Virus record (IMG/VR): IMGVR_UViG_3300030329_003889 | Coordinates: 36,586 to 64,722 of that record | Direction: 5' to 3' (one strand) | Length of the DNA: 28,137 nucleotides | Origin: a virus | Part shown: positions 14,871-21,996 of the stretch, piece after piece | Layout: every line of letters starts with the position of its first letter | Numbering within the stretch: the stretch's first letter is position 1 | The notes under the pieces: generated by a model | Seen by the model: the letters and a program-made list of their open reading frames with translations, nothing else | Database searches by the model: none | Told to the model about the DNA's origin: nothing | Made by a program: the position numbers and the translations under genes

Positions 14871-15085
14871 GAAAAAAAGTTATTAATGTAGAGATTACCC
14901 CTAGGGGAAAAGAATCTGTAGAGAGAATGCTAAAAAGATTTACAAGAAAAGTTAAAAAAGAAGGCATATTGCAAACAATTAGAGATAAGAGATATTATGA
15001 GAAACCCTCTGTTAAAAAACAGAGGACTAGAAAGCAAAGAAAAAAAGTTTTGGACAAGCTAAAACGAGAAAGAGATACTATTTAA
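14867..15085 (+). CDS. rpsU: Ribosomal protein bS21 homologue, phage-encoded
   Basis: The product has 72 residues, the size of bacterial bS21, with a very high Lys/Arg content. The order of features matches bS21: a short beta start (KKVINVEITPRGKESVERML), KRFTRKVKKEGIL (cf. RRFKRSCEKAGVL of E. coli), IRDKRYYEKPSVKK (cf. VRRREFYEKPTTER), then a basic helix. bS21 sits on the 30S platform beside the 16S 3' end that reads Shine-Dalgarno sites. Phage bS21 genes are known from Pelagibacter phage HTVC008M and from huge phages. Here it lies in the prohead block, translationally coupled by ATGA to the previous gene. Replacement of host bS21 to favour phage messages is the usual hypothesis. Confidence 0.9.
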   Translation: MRKKVINVEITPRGKESVERMLKRFTRKVKKEGILQTIRDKRYYEKPSVKKQRTRKQRKKVLDKLKRERDTI

Positions 15086-15114
15086 AAGAGAAATCATTGA
15101 GTTAGGAGTATATA

Positions 15115-15576
15115 ATGGGTGATACATACGATAAAGGTTTTACATTTCCCCGAGTTGGTCTAGGCAACGTAGGTTCCTACCAAGTCGGAGGAATTCCGTT
15201 TATTACAGGAACAATCGACGGAGCAGAGCAGGCAGCAGATACAGAAGTAAAAGTGGAGTTTCCATTTGTTACAAGGTCTATAACAGTTATTAATCTTGAT
15301 TCGTCAAATGATACACTTTATGTGCACTTTAACTCCTCTAATGCATCAAATACAGGTGGTTCTAAGGGGGTTATAACCGGATCTCACTTTATTCCTCTTG
15401 ACACCAAAGAAGACTCACTTACAATGAATGTAAAGTGTAAGGAAATTTATATCACAACGCCTCCTACAAACAGCGGTACAACCAAGTGGAAGCTTTTTGC
15501 AGAGCTTACCCACATTCCAACCAAGGCCATGTATCAATTAACTGGTTCTGGTTTAACAGATAGTCAATTAGATTAG
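15115..15576 (+). CDS. Small beta-rich probable virion protein
   Basis: The product has 153 residues, with TAGGAG at 15101-15106, 8 bases before the ATG. It reads as a beta-sandwich: ITGTIDGAEQAADTEVKVEF, FVTRSITVINLDSSNDTLYV, SHFIPLDTKEDSLTMNVKCK and EIYITTPPTNSGTTKWKLF. It has no membrane segment, coiled coil or catalytic motif. It is followed after 12 bases by the YadA-like fibre and likely shares its transcript, so a capsid decoration or fibre-attachment role is possible. The function is not established. Confidence 0.7.
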   Translation: MGDTYDKGFTFPRVGLGNVGSYQVGGIPFITGTIDGAEQAADTEVKVEFPFVTRSITVINLDSSNDTLYVHFNSSNASNTGGSKGVITGSHFIPLDTKEDSLTMNVKCKEIYITTPPTNSGTTKWKLFAELTHIPTKAMYQLTGSGLTDSQLD

Positions 15577-15588
15577 GAGACATAAAAC

Positions 15589-18264
15589 ATGGGATACGGT
15601 GGCGGTGGCGGCTTTACGCCAAGTAACAATAACATTGAGGGAGAATTTAGAGCTTCAGGCTCAAACATTCAGCTTTCCTCTTCAGAACTTGGCTTAAGCG
15701 GAATCCTTTCCGGTACAGTCGCCGGCCCCGGTAGTTATCTAGGACTTACCACCACTGGTAGAATTGTTTTTTCCACACCTGCCGGAGGAGGAGGCGGAAG
15801 TGGCGACGTTGAGGCGGGCAGCACCTTCACGACGGCAGGTGTTATTATGGCCTGTGACGGAGATGATAAAACCATTGATGAGCCTGGAACAACACTTACC
15901 ACGAATAACCAAGGCTTGACAGTTAGCGGAGTTACTAAGGTTGGCGCTTCTGCCGGAAGCGGCCAAGACCTTTTCGCCTATACAGCCGGAGCAGCAGCCC
16001 ATGTTGGCCTTCAATGGGACGCCAACGGCGAGACTGAAGGTATACTTATTGGTGGTGCAGATGATCACGGTGTTGATTTTAAATTCCATGGAGAAACTGC
16101 TGGCAAATATGTTCACTGGGACATGAGCGCAGACGCGCTGGTCCTCAAGGGCCTCCTCTCTAGTTCTGGTGACGCACAGATTAAAGGAAACGTGGTCACA
16201 GAGGGTACACTTAAGACTTCTGGTAGTGTCACTTTAGGTGACGCCGTAGCAGATGTCACAACAGTTACTGGACAACTGACAGCCTCTCAAGGGGCACAGT
16301 TCTCAGGCAGAGTGGGTATTGGTACAAATGAACCAGCATTCGATCTTCATATTAAGAACGATTCATCTCTCGCCTTAATTGACATTCAGCCAGCCGCGTC
16401 AAACGACTCTATTATTAGATTCTGGAATGGAACTTCTGTTCCATGGCAAATGCAGAATGACGCTGCGGCCACAGGAAAACCAAATAATAGATTTGTTCTA
16501 AGAGATGCTCTAACTGTTGCATACAACTCGCTTGTAATAGAACAGGATATCGGCGCAGGCCAGCTTTATTTTGCCTCTGGGTCGGATAACTCCCTTTCGG
16601 CTGCTGACGGTTCAAGACTTGGTATTAACACCGAGGGGCCAACAGAAAAGCTTTCTGTGAACGGTACACTTGGTGTAACAGGTTCAGCAGTGTTTAAATC
16701 AACAATTTCCGGATCCGGAGACGCCCATTTTGTAGGTGCGGTAACTTGTGGTGCAACACTTCTGACAACAGGTTCAATTGGTGGCGCAGGGCTCTCTATC
16801 TCCAATAATGATGAAGGAACTTCAAACACAATTCTAGGATCAGCCGCTGGTGCCGCTGTTGCCTCTGGTTGCAACAATAATGTTCTTATAGGGCATGAGG
16901 CAGGAAATGATTTAAATGCCGGTGATAACAATGTCTTCATTGGATATCAAGCGGGCGATGTAACCACCGCCGCAGGGGATTGTGTTGTCATTGGTTCTTT
17001 AGCGGGCGGTGCTGTCATGACAACCGACGCAGACGGTAGTGTGTTTATCGGTAAGTCAGCCGGTGCAGCAATTACTTCAGGTGAAGATAATATTGCGATT
17101 GGTAAAAACGCTCTTAAGTCGGAAGACGACGGAGATGGCTCCATTGCTATTGGGTTTATGGCACTTGGCGACCAAACAGGTGTCACAGGCGACGTGTTAA
17201 ATACCGCAATTGGAACTAAAGCAGGAAAAGACTTGTTAACAGGAGTCAAAAACGTCTTTATTGGTCATCAAGCTGGATTTGCAACAACGAATGTTGACGA
17301 AACTGTAATAATTGGCCAAGGTGCCGGCCAAGCAGACATGACCTCTGATGCCGATGGCACTATTGCCATTGGTGCTGGCGCAGGTGCTGCTATCACATCA
17401 GGAATCGGGAACACCTGCGTTGGCTATGCTTCGCTTGACACTGAAGATGACGGTGATCAAAACACAGCCTTTGGATATAAAACTTTGTCTGTGCAAACTG
17501 GAGTTACAGGCGAAGTAGGCAACACTGCAATCGGGTATCAAGCAGGTCAGTTCATTACCACGGCAACAGGATGTACACTTGTTGGTAATCAAGCGGGCCA
17601 AGGCACAGGTGGTGCAAAACTTACAGGAAATAATAATACTGCCTTGGGATCCGACGCCGGGTTGCTCTTGCAAGGTGCGGCACATTCAAATACATATATT
17701 GGAGCGGCAGCGGGAGACGTAACAACAACTGGTGTTGAGAATACATGTCTTGGTTTCAATTGTGATATTCAAGACGCGACAGCAACAAACCAAATCGTCA
17801 TCGGTAATAACCTGACAGGTACCAAGGACGCAGCAGTTTTCATTGGTAATGATACAAGTCATATTGAAAACGATTACAATACTGATGCTACATGGACTCA
17901 CTCCTCTGACGTACGTCAAAAAACAGATATTAGAAACGACGCCCTTGGACTTGCCTTTATTAATAGGTTACGCCCAGTGACATATCTTCACAAATCACCA
18001 AGTGAGTTCCCAGAAGAGTGGGCAGCGTATGACCCAGAAGATACTAACCCAATGGGTGGAACTAAGAGGATTCACGGTTTTATCGCCCAGGAAATAAAAG
18101 AAGCCCTTAATCAAGAAGGTTGCGAGACTTTTGGTGGCTGGAGTGTAGGCCCGGATGGTCGACAACGCATATCATTTGAAGCACTTGTAATGCCTTTGGT
18201 AAACGCTGTTAAACAACTTTCAGACAAAGTTCAAGAGTTGGAAAATATTCTAGACAGTGAATAA
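15589..18264 (+). CDS. Fibre with YadA-like beta-roll repeats and C-terminal S74 domain
   Basis: The product has 891 residues. TAGGAG at 15575-15580 precedes the ATG. Layout: a Gly-rich N-terminus (residues 1-80, with GGGGG runs), fibre segments including VGIGTNEPAFDLHIKNDSSL (about 242-261), roughly twenty xxIGxxAG-type repeats (about 411-759) like the left-handed beta-roll of YadA-type trimeric adhesins, and an S74 chaperone from Ser773 (codon 17905-17907; SDVRQKTDI). The chaperone contains GFIAQEIKEALNQEG and ends in a coiled coil (VKQLSDKVQELENIL). Cleavage would remove about 119 residues. It sits between the protease and scaffold genes, an odd place for a tail fibre, so it may instead be a head or collar fibre. 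The receptor is unknown. Confidence 0.88.
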   Translation: MGYGGGGGFTPSNNNIEGEFRASGSNIQLSSSELGLSGILSGTVAGPGSYLGLTTTGRIVFSTPAGGGGGSGDVEAGSTFTTAGVIMACDGDDKTIDEPGTTLTTNNQGLTVSGVTKVGASAGSGQDLFAYTAGAAAHVGLQWDANGETEGILIGGADDHGVDFKFHGETAGKYVHWDMSADALVLKGLLSSSGDAQIKGNVVTEGTLKTSGSVTLGDAVADVTTVTGQLTASQGAQFSGRVGIGTNEPAFDLHIKNDSSLALIDIQPAASNDSIIRFWNGTSVPWQMQNDAAATGKPNNRFVLRDALTVAYNSLVIEQDIGAGQLYFASGSDNSLSAADGSRLGINTEGPTEKLSVNGTLGVTGSAVFKSTISGSGDAHFVGAVTCGATLLTTGSIGGAGLSISNNDEGTSNTILGSAAGAAVASGCNNNVLIGHEAGNDLNAGDNNVFIGYQAGDVTTAAGDCVVIGSLAGGAVMTTDADGSVFIGKSAGAAITSGEDNIAIGKNALKSEDDGDGSIAIGFMALGDQTGVTGDVLNTAIGTKAGKDLLTGVKNVFIGHQAGFATTNVDETVIIGQGAGQADMTSDADGTIAIGAGAGAAITSGIGNTCVGYASLDTEDDGDQNTAFGYKTLSVQTGVTGEVGNTAIGYQAGQFITTATGCTLVGNQAGQGTGGAKLTGNNNTALGSDAGLLLQGAAHSNTYIGAAAGDVTTTGVENTCLGFNCDIQDATATNQIVIGNNLTGTKDAAVFIGNDTSHIENDYNTDATWTHSSDVRQKTDIRNDALGLAFINRLRPVTYLHKSPSEFPEEWAAYDPEDTNPMGGTKRIHGFIAQEIKEALNQEGCETFGGWSVGPDGRQRISFEALVMPLVNAVKQLSDKVQELENILDSE
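16820..17865 (+). repeat. YadA-head-like repeats (about twenty xxIGxxAG units)
   Basis: Successive units include VLIGHEAG, VFIGYQAG, VVIGSLAG, VFIGKSAG, IAIGKNAL, TAIGTKAG, VIIGQGAG, TAFGYKTL, TAIGYQAG, TLVGNQAG, TALGSDAG and IVIGNNLT, spaced by variable loops. The DNA is not repeated exactly; only the protein pattern is. This is the stacked-strand pattern of trimeric beta-roll adhesin heads. Confidence 0.85.
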
Positions 18265-18287
18265 TTGGCTTTTTACATAAATAACAA

Positions 18288-18296
18288 CTATTTATC
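18288..18296 (+). promoter_or_regulatory. Candidate late promoter (CTATTTATC)
   Basis: CTATTTATC lies in the 64-base gap before the scaffold gene. A start about 6 bases downstream, near 18302, would leave a leader of about 27 bases containing GGAG. It would drive the scaffold and capsid genes, which need a high dose. Confidence 0.5.
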
Positions 18297-18328
18297 TTTG
18301 ATTGCAATCATTTAATGGAGAAATTGAC

Positions 18329-19402
18329 ATGTCAAAAATGCTAGAACAGGCTATTATTGATGCTGAAGCTTTGCGTGAGGCCGCGCTTAAAACAGCAGAG
18401 CAGAGTATCGTTGAAAAATATTCTGAGGAAGTAAAAGCCGCAGTAAATCAAATACTTGAACAACCTGAAGACGATATGGGCGGAATGGATTTGGAAGCTG
18501 GAGACATGGACGCAGCGGAAGATGGCGACGAATTCGCAGACGTACCCCGCGCAGATACAGATGGTGATGATCTGTGCCCTTGTCCAGAAGAGGGTGAGGA
18601 AATCACAATTGATCTAATGAAGATTGCACAAGACTTAGAAAAACAAATGGTTGATCGTGGAGATGTTGTCGACGACGTAGAAGACGAAATGACATCTGAC
18701 GACGACGAAGAGGAAGAGGAAGAAGACACACTTGCTCTTCAAGAGGATCAAGATCTTGATATTCCTGAAGAGTGGATTGACCAGTTAGTAGAAAAGGTCA
18801 GTCTCAATGTAACTCCAGTACCTTCCGGTGTCCCAGGCGGAAACTCCAATGTAACAATGGAGCGCGAGCTTGAGGATATCATTAAAGCACGTTTGGCAGT
18901 TGATGAGGTGGCAGAAGAGAAAACAGAAAACGAAAAAGCCGCTGATCCTGTCGACACAAAGAAACTAGTTCAGATCGCCTCAACAAAAGAGCTTGAGTTG
19001 AATGAACAGATTGAAACTTTGACACAAGACAGAAAAGGACTTGTTAAAGAAAACAATGAACTTAAGAAGCTTATGTCAAAAATGAAAATAAAGTTGGAAG
19101 AGGTCAGTTTGACTAATGCACAACTTTATTATACAAACAAAGTTTTGGGTAGCACCTCTCTGAATGAGCGACAAAAAACAAAAATTGTCGAGTCTTTATC
19201 CAATACTTCGTCAGTTGAAGAAACAAAGGTTATTTTCGACACCCTTCAAAGTGCAGTGGGTCAGGACAATAAAGTTAGACCACAATCACTGGACGAAGCA
19301 GTCAGCCGTACTTCAACAATACTTCCTCGTAGAGAGGAAAAACGAGTAAATGAATCCGTGTCTAGTCGTTGGAAGACGCTAGCGGGTATTCATAAAGATT
19401 AA
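18329..19402 (+). CDS. 22: Prohead core scaffold protein (gp22-like)
   Basis: The product has 357 residues. A TTG at 18302 is in frame, but GGAG at 18317-18320 fits the ATG at 18329. It is the internal scaffold on which gp23 assembles and is normally degraded by gp21. Layout: a helical N-terminus (MSKMLEQAIIDAEALREAAL), an acidic middle (47-145) including a run of Asp/Glu near 124-133 and an unusual DLCPCPEEGEE (81-91), a coiled coil (about 218-262), then LYYTNKVLGSTSLNERQKTK (267-286) and SVEETKVIFDTLQSAV, the conserved C-terminal core of this family. It ends SSRWKTLAGIHKD. T4 gp22 is 269 residues. It lies directly before the capsid gene, as in T4. Confidence 0.88.
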   Translation: MSKMLEQAIIDAEALREAALKTAEQSIVEKYSEEVKAAVNQILEQPEDDMGGMDLEAGDMDAAEDGDEFADVPRADTDGDDLCPCPEEGEEITIDLMKIAQDLEKQMVDRGDVVDDVEDEMTSDDDEEEEEEDTLALQEDQDLDIPEEWIDQLVEKVSLNVTPVPSGVPGGNSNVTMERELEDIIKARLAVDEVAEEKTENEKAADPVDTKKLVQIASTKELELNEQIETLTQDRKGLVKENNELKKLMSKMKIKLEEVSLTNAQLYYTNKVLGSTSLNERQKTKIVESLSNTSSVEETKVIFDTLQSAVGQDNKVRPQSLDEAVSRTSTILPRREEKRVNESVSSRWKTLAGIHKD

Positions 19403-19425
19403 AACGATATAAAAGGAGTATTAAA

Positions 19426-21138
19426 ATGTCAGTTTTAGAAAAACTTACTGAAGGTATCGTTAACAGAGACTTGGCAAAAGAAGGTGCTGCCCTACTTGAA
19501 AAGTGGGAGAAGACCGGTCTTTTGGAAGGTATTGATAACGATACAGATAAGAATGGCATGGCTCGCCTTCTTGAAAATCAAGCAAAAGAGCTACTTCGTG
19601 AGGCTTCCACAATGGCAGCAGGTGACGTTGAAGGTTTCGCAGCAGTTGCGTTCCCTCTCGTCCGACGTGTTTTCGGTTCCCTCATTGCTAACGACCTTGT
19701 TAGCGTTCAACCAATGAGCCTCCCTTCGGGACTCATCTTCTTCCTTGACTTCACTGTACACTCAGCGAAGCTTGGATACGAGGCAGGTGATTCACTTTAT
19801 GGTGGTGGTGTTGTTGGTCAGGCCCTTACAGGTGGTCTTGACCTTACCGGCGAAGCTGGTGAAGACGGCCCATACAACCTTAACAATGGCTACTCTGCCC
19901 CAACAGCTTCCGCTGTAGTTACAACACAGGCTGCTCTTGTCATGCACGGTACAGCATCCATGGGCGACGATGATCTCGACAAAGCAATTCGCTTTGACCC
20001 AGATCTTTCCGGTTCCGTTGTTATTGTCTGCGCTTTCGCAGGCGAGGCTGGTATCGCGGGGTTGGATATGAAGAACCTTGTGGCACTCACTGGTTCGACA
20101 CAAACTGGATTTAGACAGATTCGTCGTTTGACCGAGGTACACTCTGGTTCTACGGGTAATCTTATGGACCCAGAAAACACTAACTTAGATATTAAGCTTG
20201 TTTATGAGCGCACCACCGCCGATGCTGGCGAGATTGTTACCGCAATTGAAGCACTTGACGGTAACGATATTGGTGTTTCCTTCACACTTGCAGACAACTT
20301 TAACAACGTTACTGAGGCCGGTGGCCGAGGCGTTGGTGCTGTTGTTGGTGCTGACACATGGGGTCTTGAAAATCAAACACAAATCCCAGAGATCGACCTT
20401 AAGGTTGACTCCGTGTCCGTAACAGCCGTCACTAAGAAGTTGAAGGCAAAATGGACTCCTGAGCTTGGCCAGGACCTCAATGCTTATCACAACCTTGACG
20501 CTGAAGTCGAGCTTACAGGTATTCTCTCCGAGCAGATCGCTCTTGAGATTGACCGTGAGATCCTCGAAGACCTCGTTAAGGGCGCTACAGCCGGTACACT
20601 CTACTGGTCCCGCGCTGCTGGTAAGTTCGTAAACCGCGAAACTGGTGCAGAAATTGGTGCTACTACAGTAACTCCAGACTTCACCGGTACTGTGTCCGAA
20701 TGGTATGAGACATTGTGTGAAACAATTAATGACGTTTCCGCACGTATCCACCGTAAGACACTTCGTGGTGGCGCAAACTTTATTGTTTGCTCGCCAGAGG
20801 TTGCCAACATTCTTGAGTTTACAGCAGGCTTCCGTGCTGACGTAGCTGGCGACTTTGACCGTGGTCAAGTCGGCGCTGTTCGCGTTGGTTCACTTAGCAA
20901 GAAGCAGGACATTCACGTAGATCCATATTTCCCAAGAAATGTGATCCTCGTAGGTCGCAGAGGCGGTTCGTTCCTTGAGAGCGGATATGTCTATGCTCCA
21001 TATGTACCTCTTCAGGTAACTCCAACTATCTTCGGTATCGAAGACTTCGTGCCTCGTAAGGGCGTGATGACTCGCTATGCGAAGAAGATGGTACGTCCTG
21101 ATATGTACGGTCTTGTTATTGTTGAAGATCTTGTCTAA
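19426..21138 (+). CDS. 23: Major capsid protein (gp23-like)
   Basis: The product has 570 residues (T4: 521), with AAAAGGAG at 19410-19417. Residues 60-110 align with the mature start of T4 gp23: ASTMAAGDVEGFAAVAFPLV, then RRVFGSLIANDLVSVQPM. The preceding LLRE gives a likely gp21 cleavage between Glu59 and Ala60, equivalent to IAE|A in T4. The C-terminal half has the HK97-fold stretch with GILSEQIALEIDREILEDLV, GGANFIVCSPEVANILEF and FLESGYVYAPYVPLQVTPTI. It forms the hexameric shell. Arg is mostly CGT/CGC, unlike the AGA-rich neighbours, consistent with very high expression. It follows the scaffold by 23 bases and is ended by a strong terminator. No separate gp24 vertex gene is seen in the window. 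Confidence 0.96.
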   Translation: MSVLEKLTEGIVNRDLAKEGAALLEKWEKTGLLEGIDNDTDKNGMARLLENQAKELLREASTMAAGDVEGFAAVAFPLVRRVFGSLIANDLVSVQPMSLPSGLIFFLDFTVHSAKLGYEAGDSLYGGGVVGQALTGGLDLTGEAGEDGPYNLNNGYSAPTASAVVTTQAALVMHGTASMGDDDLDKAIRFDPDLSGSVVIVCAFAGEAGIAGLDMKNLVALTGSTQTGFRQIRRLTEVHSGSTGNLMDPENTNLDIKLVYERTTADAGEIVTAIEALDGNDIGVSFTLADNFNNVTEAGGRGVGAVVGADTWGLENQTQIPEIDLKVDSVSVTAVTKKLKAKWTPELGQDLNAYHNLDAEVELTGILSEQIALEIDREILEDLVKGATAGTLYWSRAAGKFVNRETGAEIGATTVTPDFTGTVSEWYETLCETINDVSARIHRKTLRGGANFIVCSPEVANILEFTAGFRADVAGDFDRGQVGAVRVGSLSKKQDIHVDPYFPRNVILVGRRGGSFLESGYVYAPYVPLQVTPTIFGIEDFVPRKGVMTRYAKKMVRPDMYGLVIVEDLV

Positions 21139-21148
21139 ACAATAAATC

Positions 21149-21179
21149 GCTCTTCGCGTTAGAACGCTTCTCAAAGAGC
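21149..21179 (+). promoter_or_regulatory. Hairpin between capsid stop and terminator
   Basis: GCTCTT (21149-21154) pairs with AAGAGC (21174-21179), enclosing GCGTT/ACGC-type pairing around AGA. There is no U-run after it. It may protect the 3' end of the capsid message, next to the terminator at 21180. Confidence 0.4.
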
Positions 21180-21217
21180 AAGCCCCTCTTGGAACATTCC
21201 TTGAGGGGCTTTTTTTA
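21180..21217 (+). terminator. Rho-independent terminator after the capsid gene
   Basis: AAGCCCCTC (21180-21188) pairs with GAGGGGCTT (21203-21211), with an inner GGAA/TTCC pairing, followed by a run of seven T. It is a classic intrinsic terminator. Confidence 0.9.
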
Positions 21218-21281
21218 TTAAAACAAATGTAATAAACGCACGACTGCGGACTAATTATAGTACACATCCTTTTTAAGGTTG

Positions 21282-21293
21282 TGAATGCATTCA
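21282..21293 (+). promoter_or_regulatory. 12-base palindrome upstream of the gene at 21327
   Basis: TGAATGCATTCA is a perfect palindrome 33 bases before the start codon, downstream of an AT-rich TATAGT (21256-21261). It could be a protein-binding site or a chance sequence. No -35 partner was found for the TATAGT. Confidence 0.25.
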
Positions 21294-21326
21294 TTCTAAG
21301 AAACGAATAAAAGGAGGGTTTTTATT

Positions 21327-21884
21327 ATGGGTAAAAGAGCAATAAATTTATTAAGAAAGGGTATGGATCCGGCCATGAAGCCGAATTTCACTGGAAATAC
21401 CGGACTGTCTGCGGGCACCGGATTTTCCGACGCCGCGCTTTTCAAAAGCTGGACGGAGCAGAACGGTACGGTAACCAAAACTACTGTTTTGATCGACTTA
21501 ACTGGTATCCGCTCAACCGCAGCAAACGATGTCATTGGTAACGATGGCGCAGCTAACGCGAACATCGGTCAATATACTACAGCGACAATGGGAACATTAT
21601 TTGCAGTTCACATGTCTTGTATTGAGACACCAGCCGGTGGCGATCCAGACATCAACTTGGCTTTCGCAGATGAGGCAACTCTTGCTGAAGACGCCGCTTT
21701 GTCATCCGGGACCAATTCTGGTACTCTTTTGAATAATGGTGATCTAGCAGCCGAGAAAGAGTATTGGGCAGTTACAGGGTTCCCCTCAGCAGACCAGTAT
21801 TTCTACTTAGTTGCTGGAGCTGCCACTGATGCAGATTATACAGCCGGTGTGATTAAAATTGAATTTTACGGCACAACTGTGTAA
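21327..21884 (+). CDS. Probable capsid-associated (decoration-like) protein
   Basis: The product has 185 residues. AAGGAGGG at 21311-21318, 8 bases before the ATG, is the best ribosome site in the window. The N-terminus is basic (MGKRAINLLRKGMDPAMKPN). The rest is Ala/Gly/Thr-rich with beta segments: TVLIDLTGIRSTAANDVIGN, IGQYTTATMGTLFAVHMSCI, CIETPAGGDPDINLAF, EYWAVTGFPSADQYFYLVAG and a final IKIEFYGTTV. It is a single-gene unit between two strong terminators just after the capsid gene, which suggests a separately and strongly expressed virion component. I recall similar proteins from marine phage contigs, without a proven role; capsid decoration is an inference. Confidence 0.75.
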   Translation: MGKRAINLLRKGMDPAMKPNFTGNTGLSAGTGFSDAALFKSWTEQNGTVTKTTVLIDLTGIRSTAANDVIGNDGAANANIGQYTTATMGTLFAVHMSCIETPAGGDPDINLAFADEATLAEDAALSSGTNSGTLLNNGDLAAEKEYWAVTGFPSADQYFYLVAGAATDADYTAGVIKIEFYGTTV

Positions 21885-21928
21885 TAACTAGTATTTCTTA
21901 ATATCTCAATAATTATTTTTTAATTATG

Positions 21929-21963
21929 ACCCCCCTTTCCTTTCGGAGAGGGGGGTTTCTTTT
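21929..21963 (+). terminator. Rho-independent terminator
   Basis: ACCCCCCTTTCC (21929-21940) pairs with GGAGAGGGGGGT (21945-21956) with one G-U pair around TTTC, followed by TTCTTTT. It is a strong GC stem and ends the single-gene unit before the neck genes. Confidence 0.9.
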
Positions 21964-21971
21964 CAACAAAA

Positions 21972-21980
21972 CTATTTATA
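21972..21980 (+). promoter_or_regulatory. Candidate late promoter (CTATTTATA)
   Basis: CTATTTATA lies between a strong terminator and the neck gene start at 21997, followed by CAGAGGA, the ribosome site. Because a terminator precedes it, a promoter is needed here. Its last eight bases, TATTTATA, are also the reverse complement of the T4 late octamer TATAAATA, so the orientation rests on the other copies. Confidence 0.55.
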
Positions 21981-21996
21981 ACAGAGGATCAAATGA

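Noticed and set aside
16820-17865. Regular repeats that might suggest a CRISPR-like array
   Set aside because: The period is in the protein pattern only; DNA units are not identical and lie within one open reading frame.
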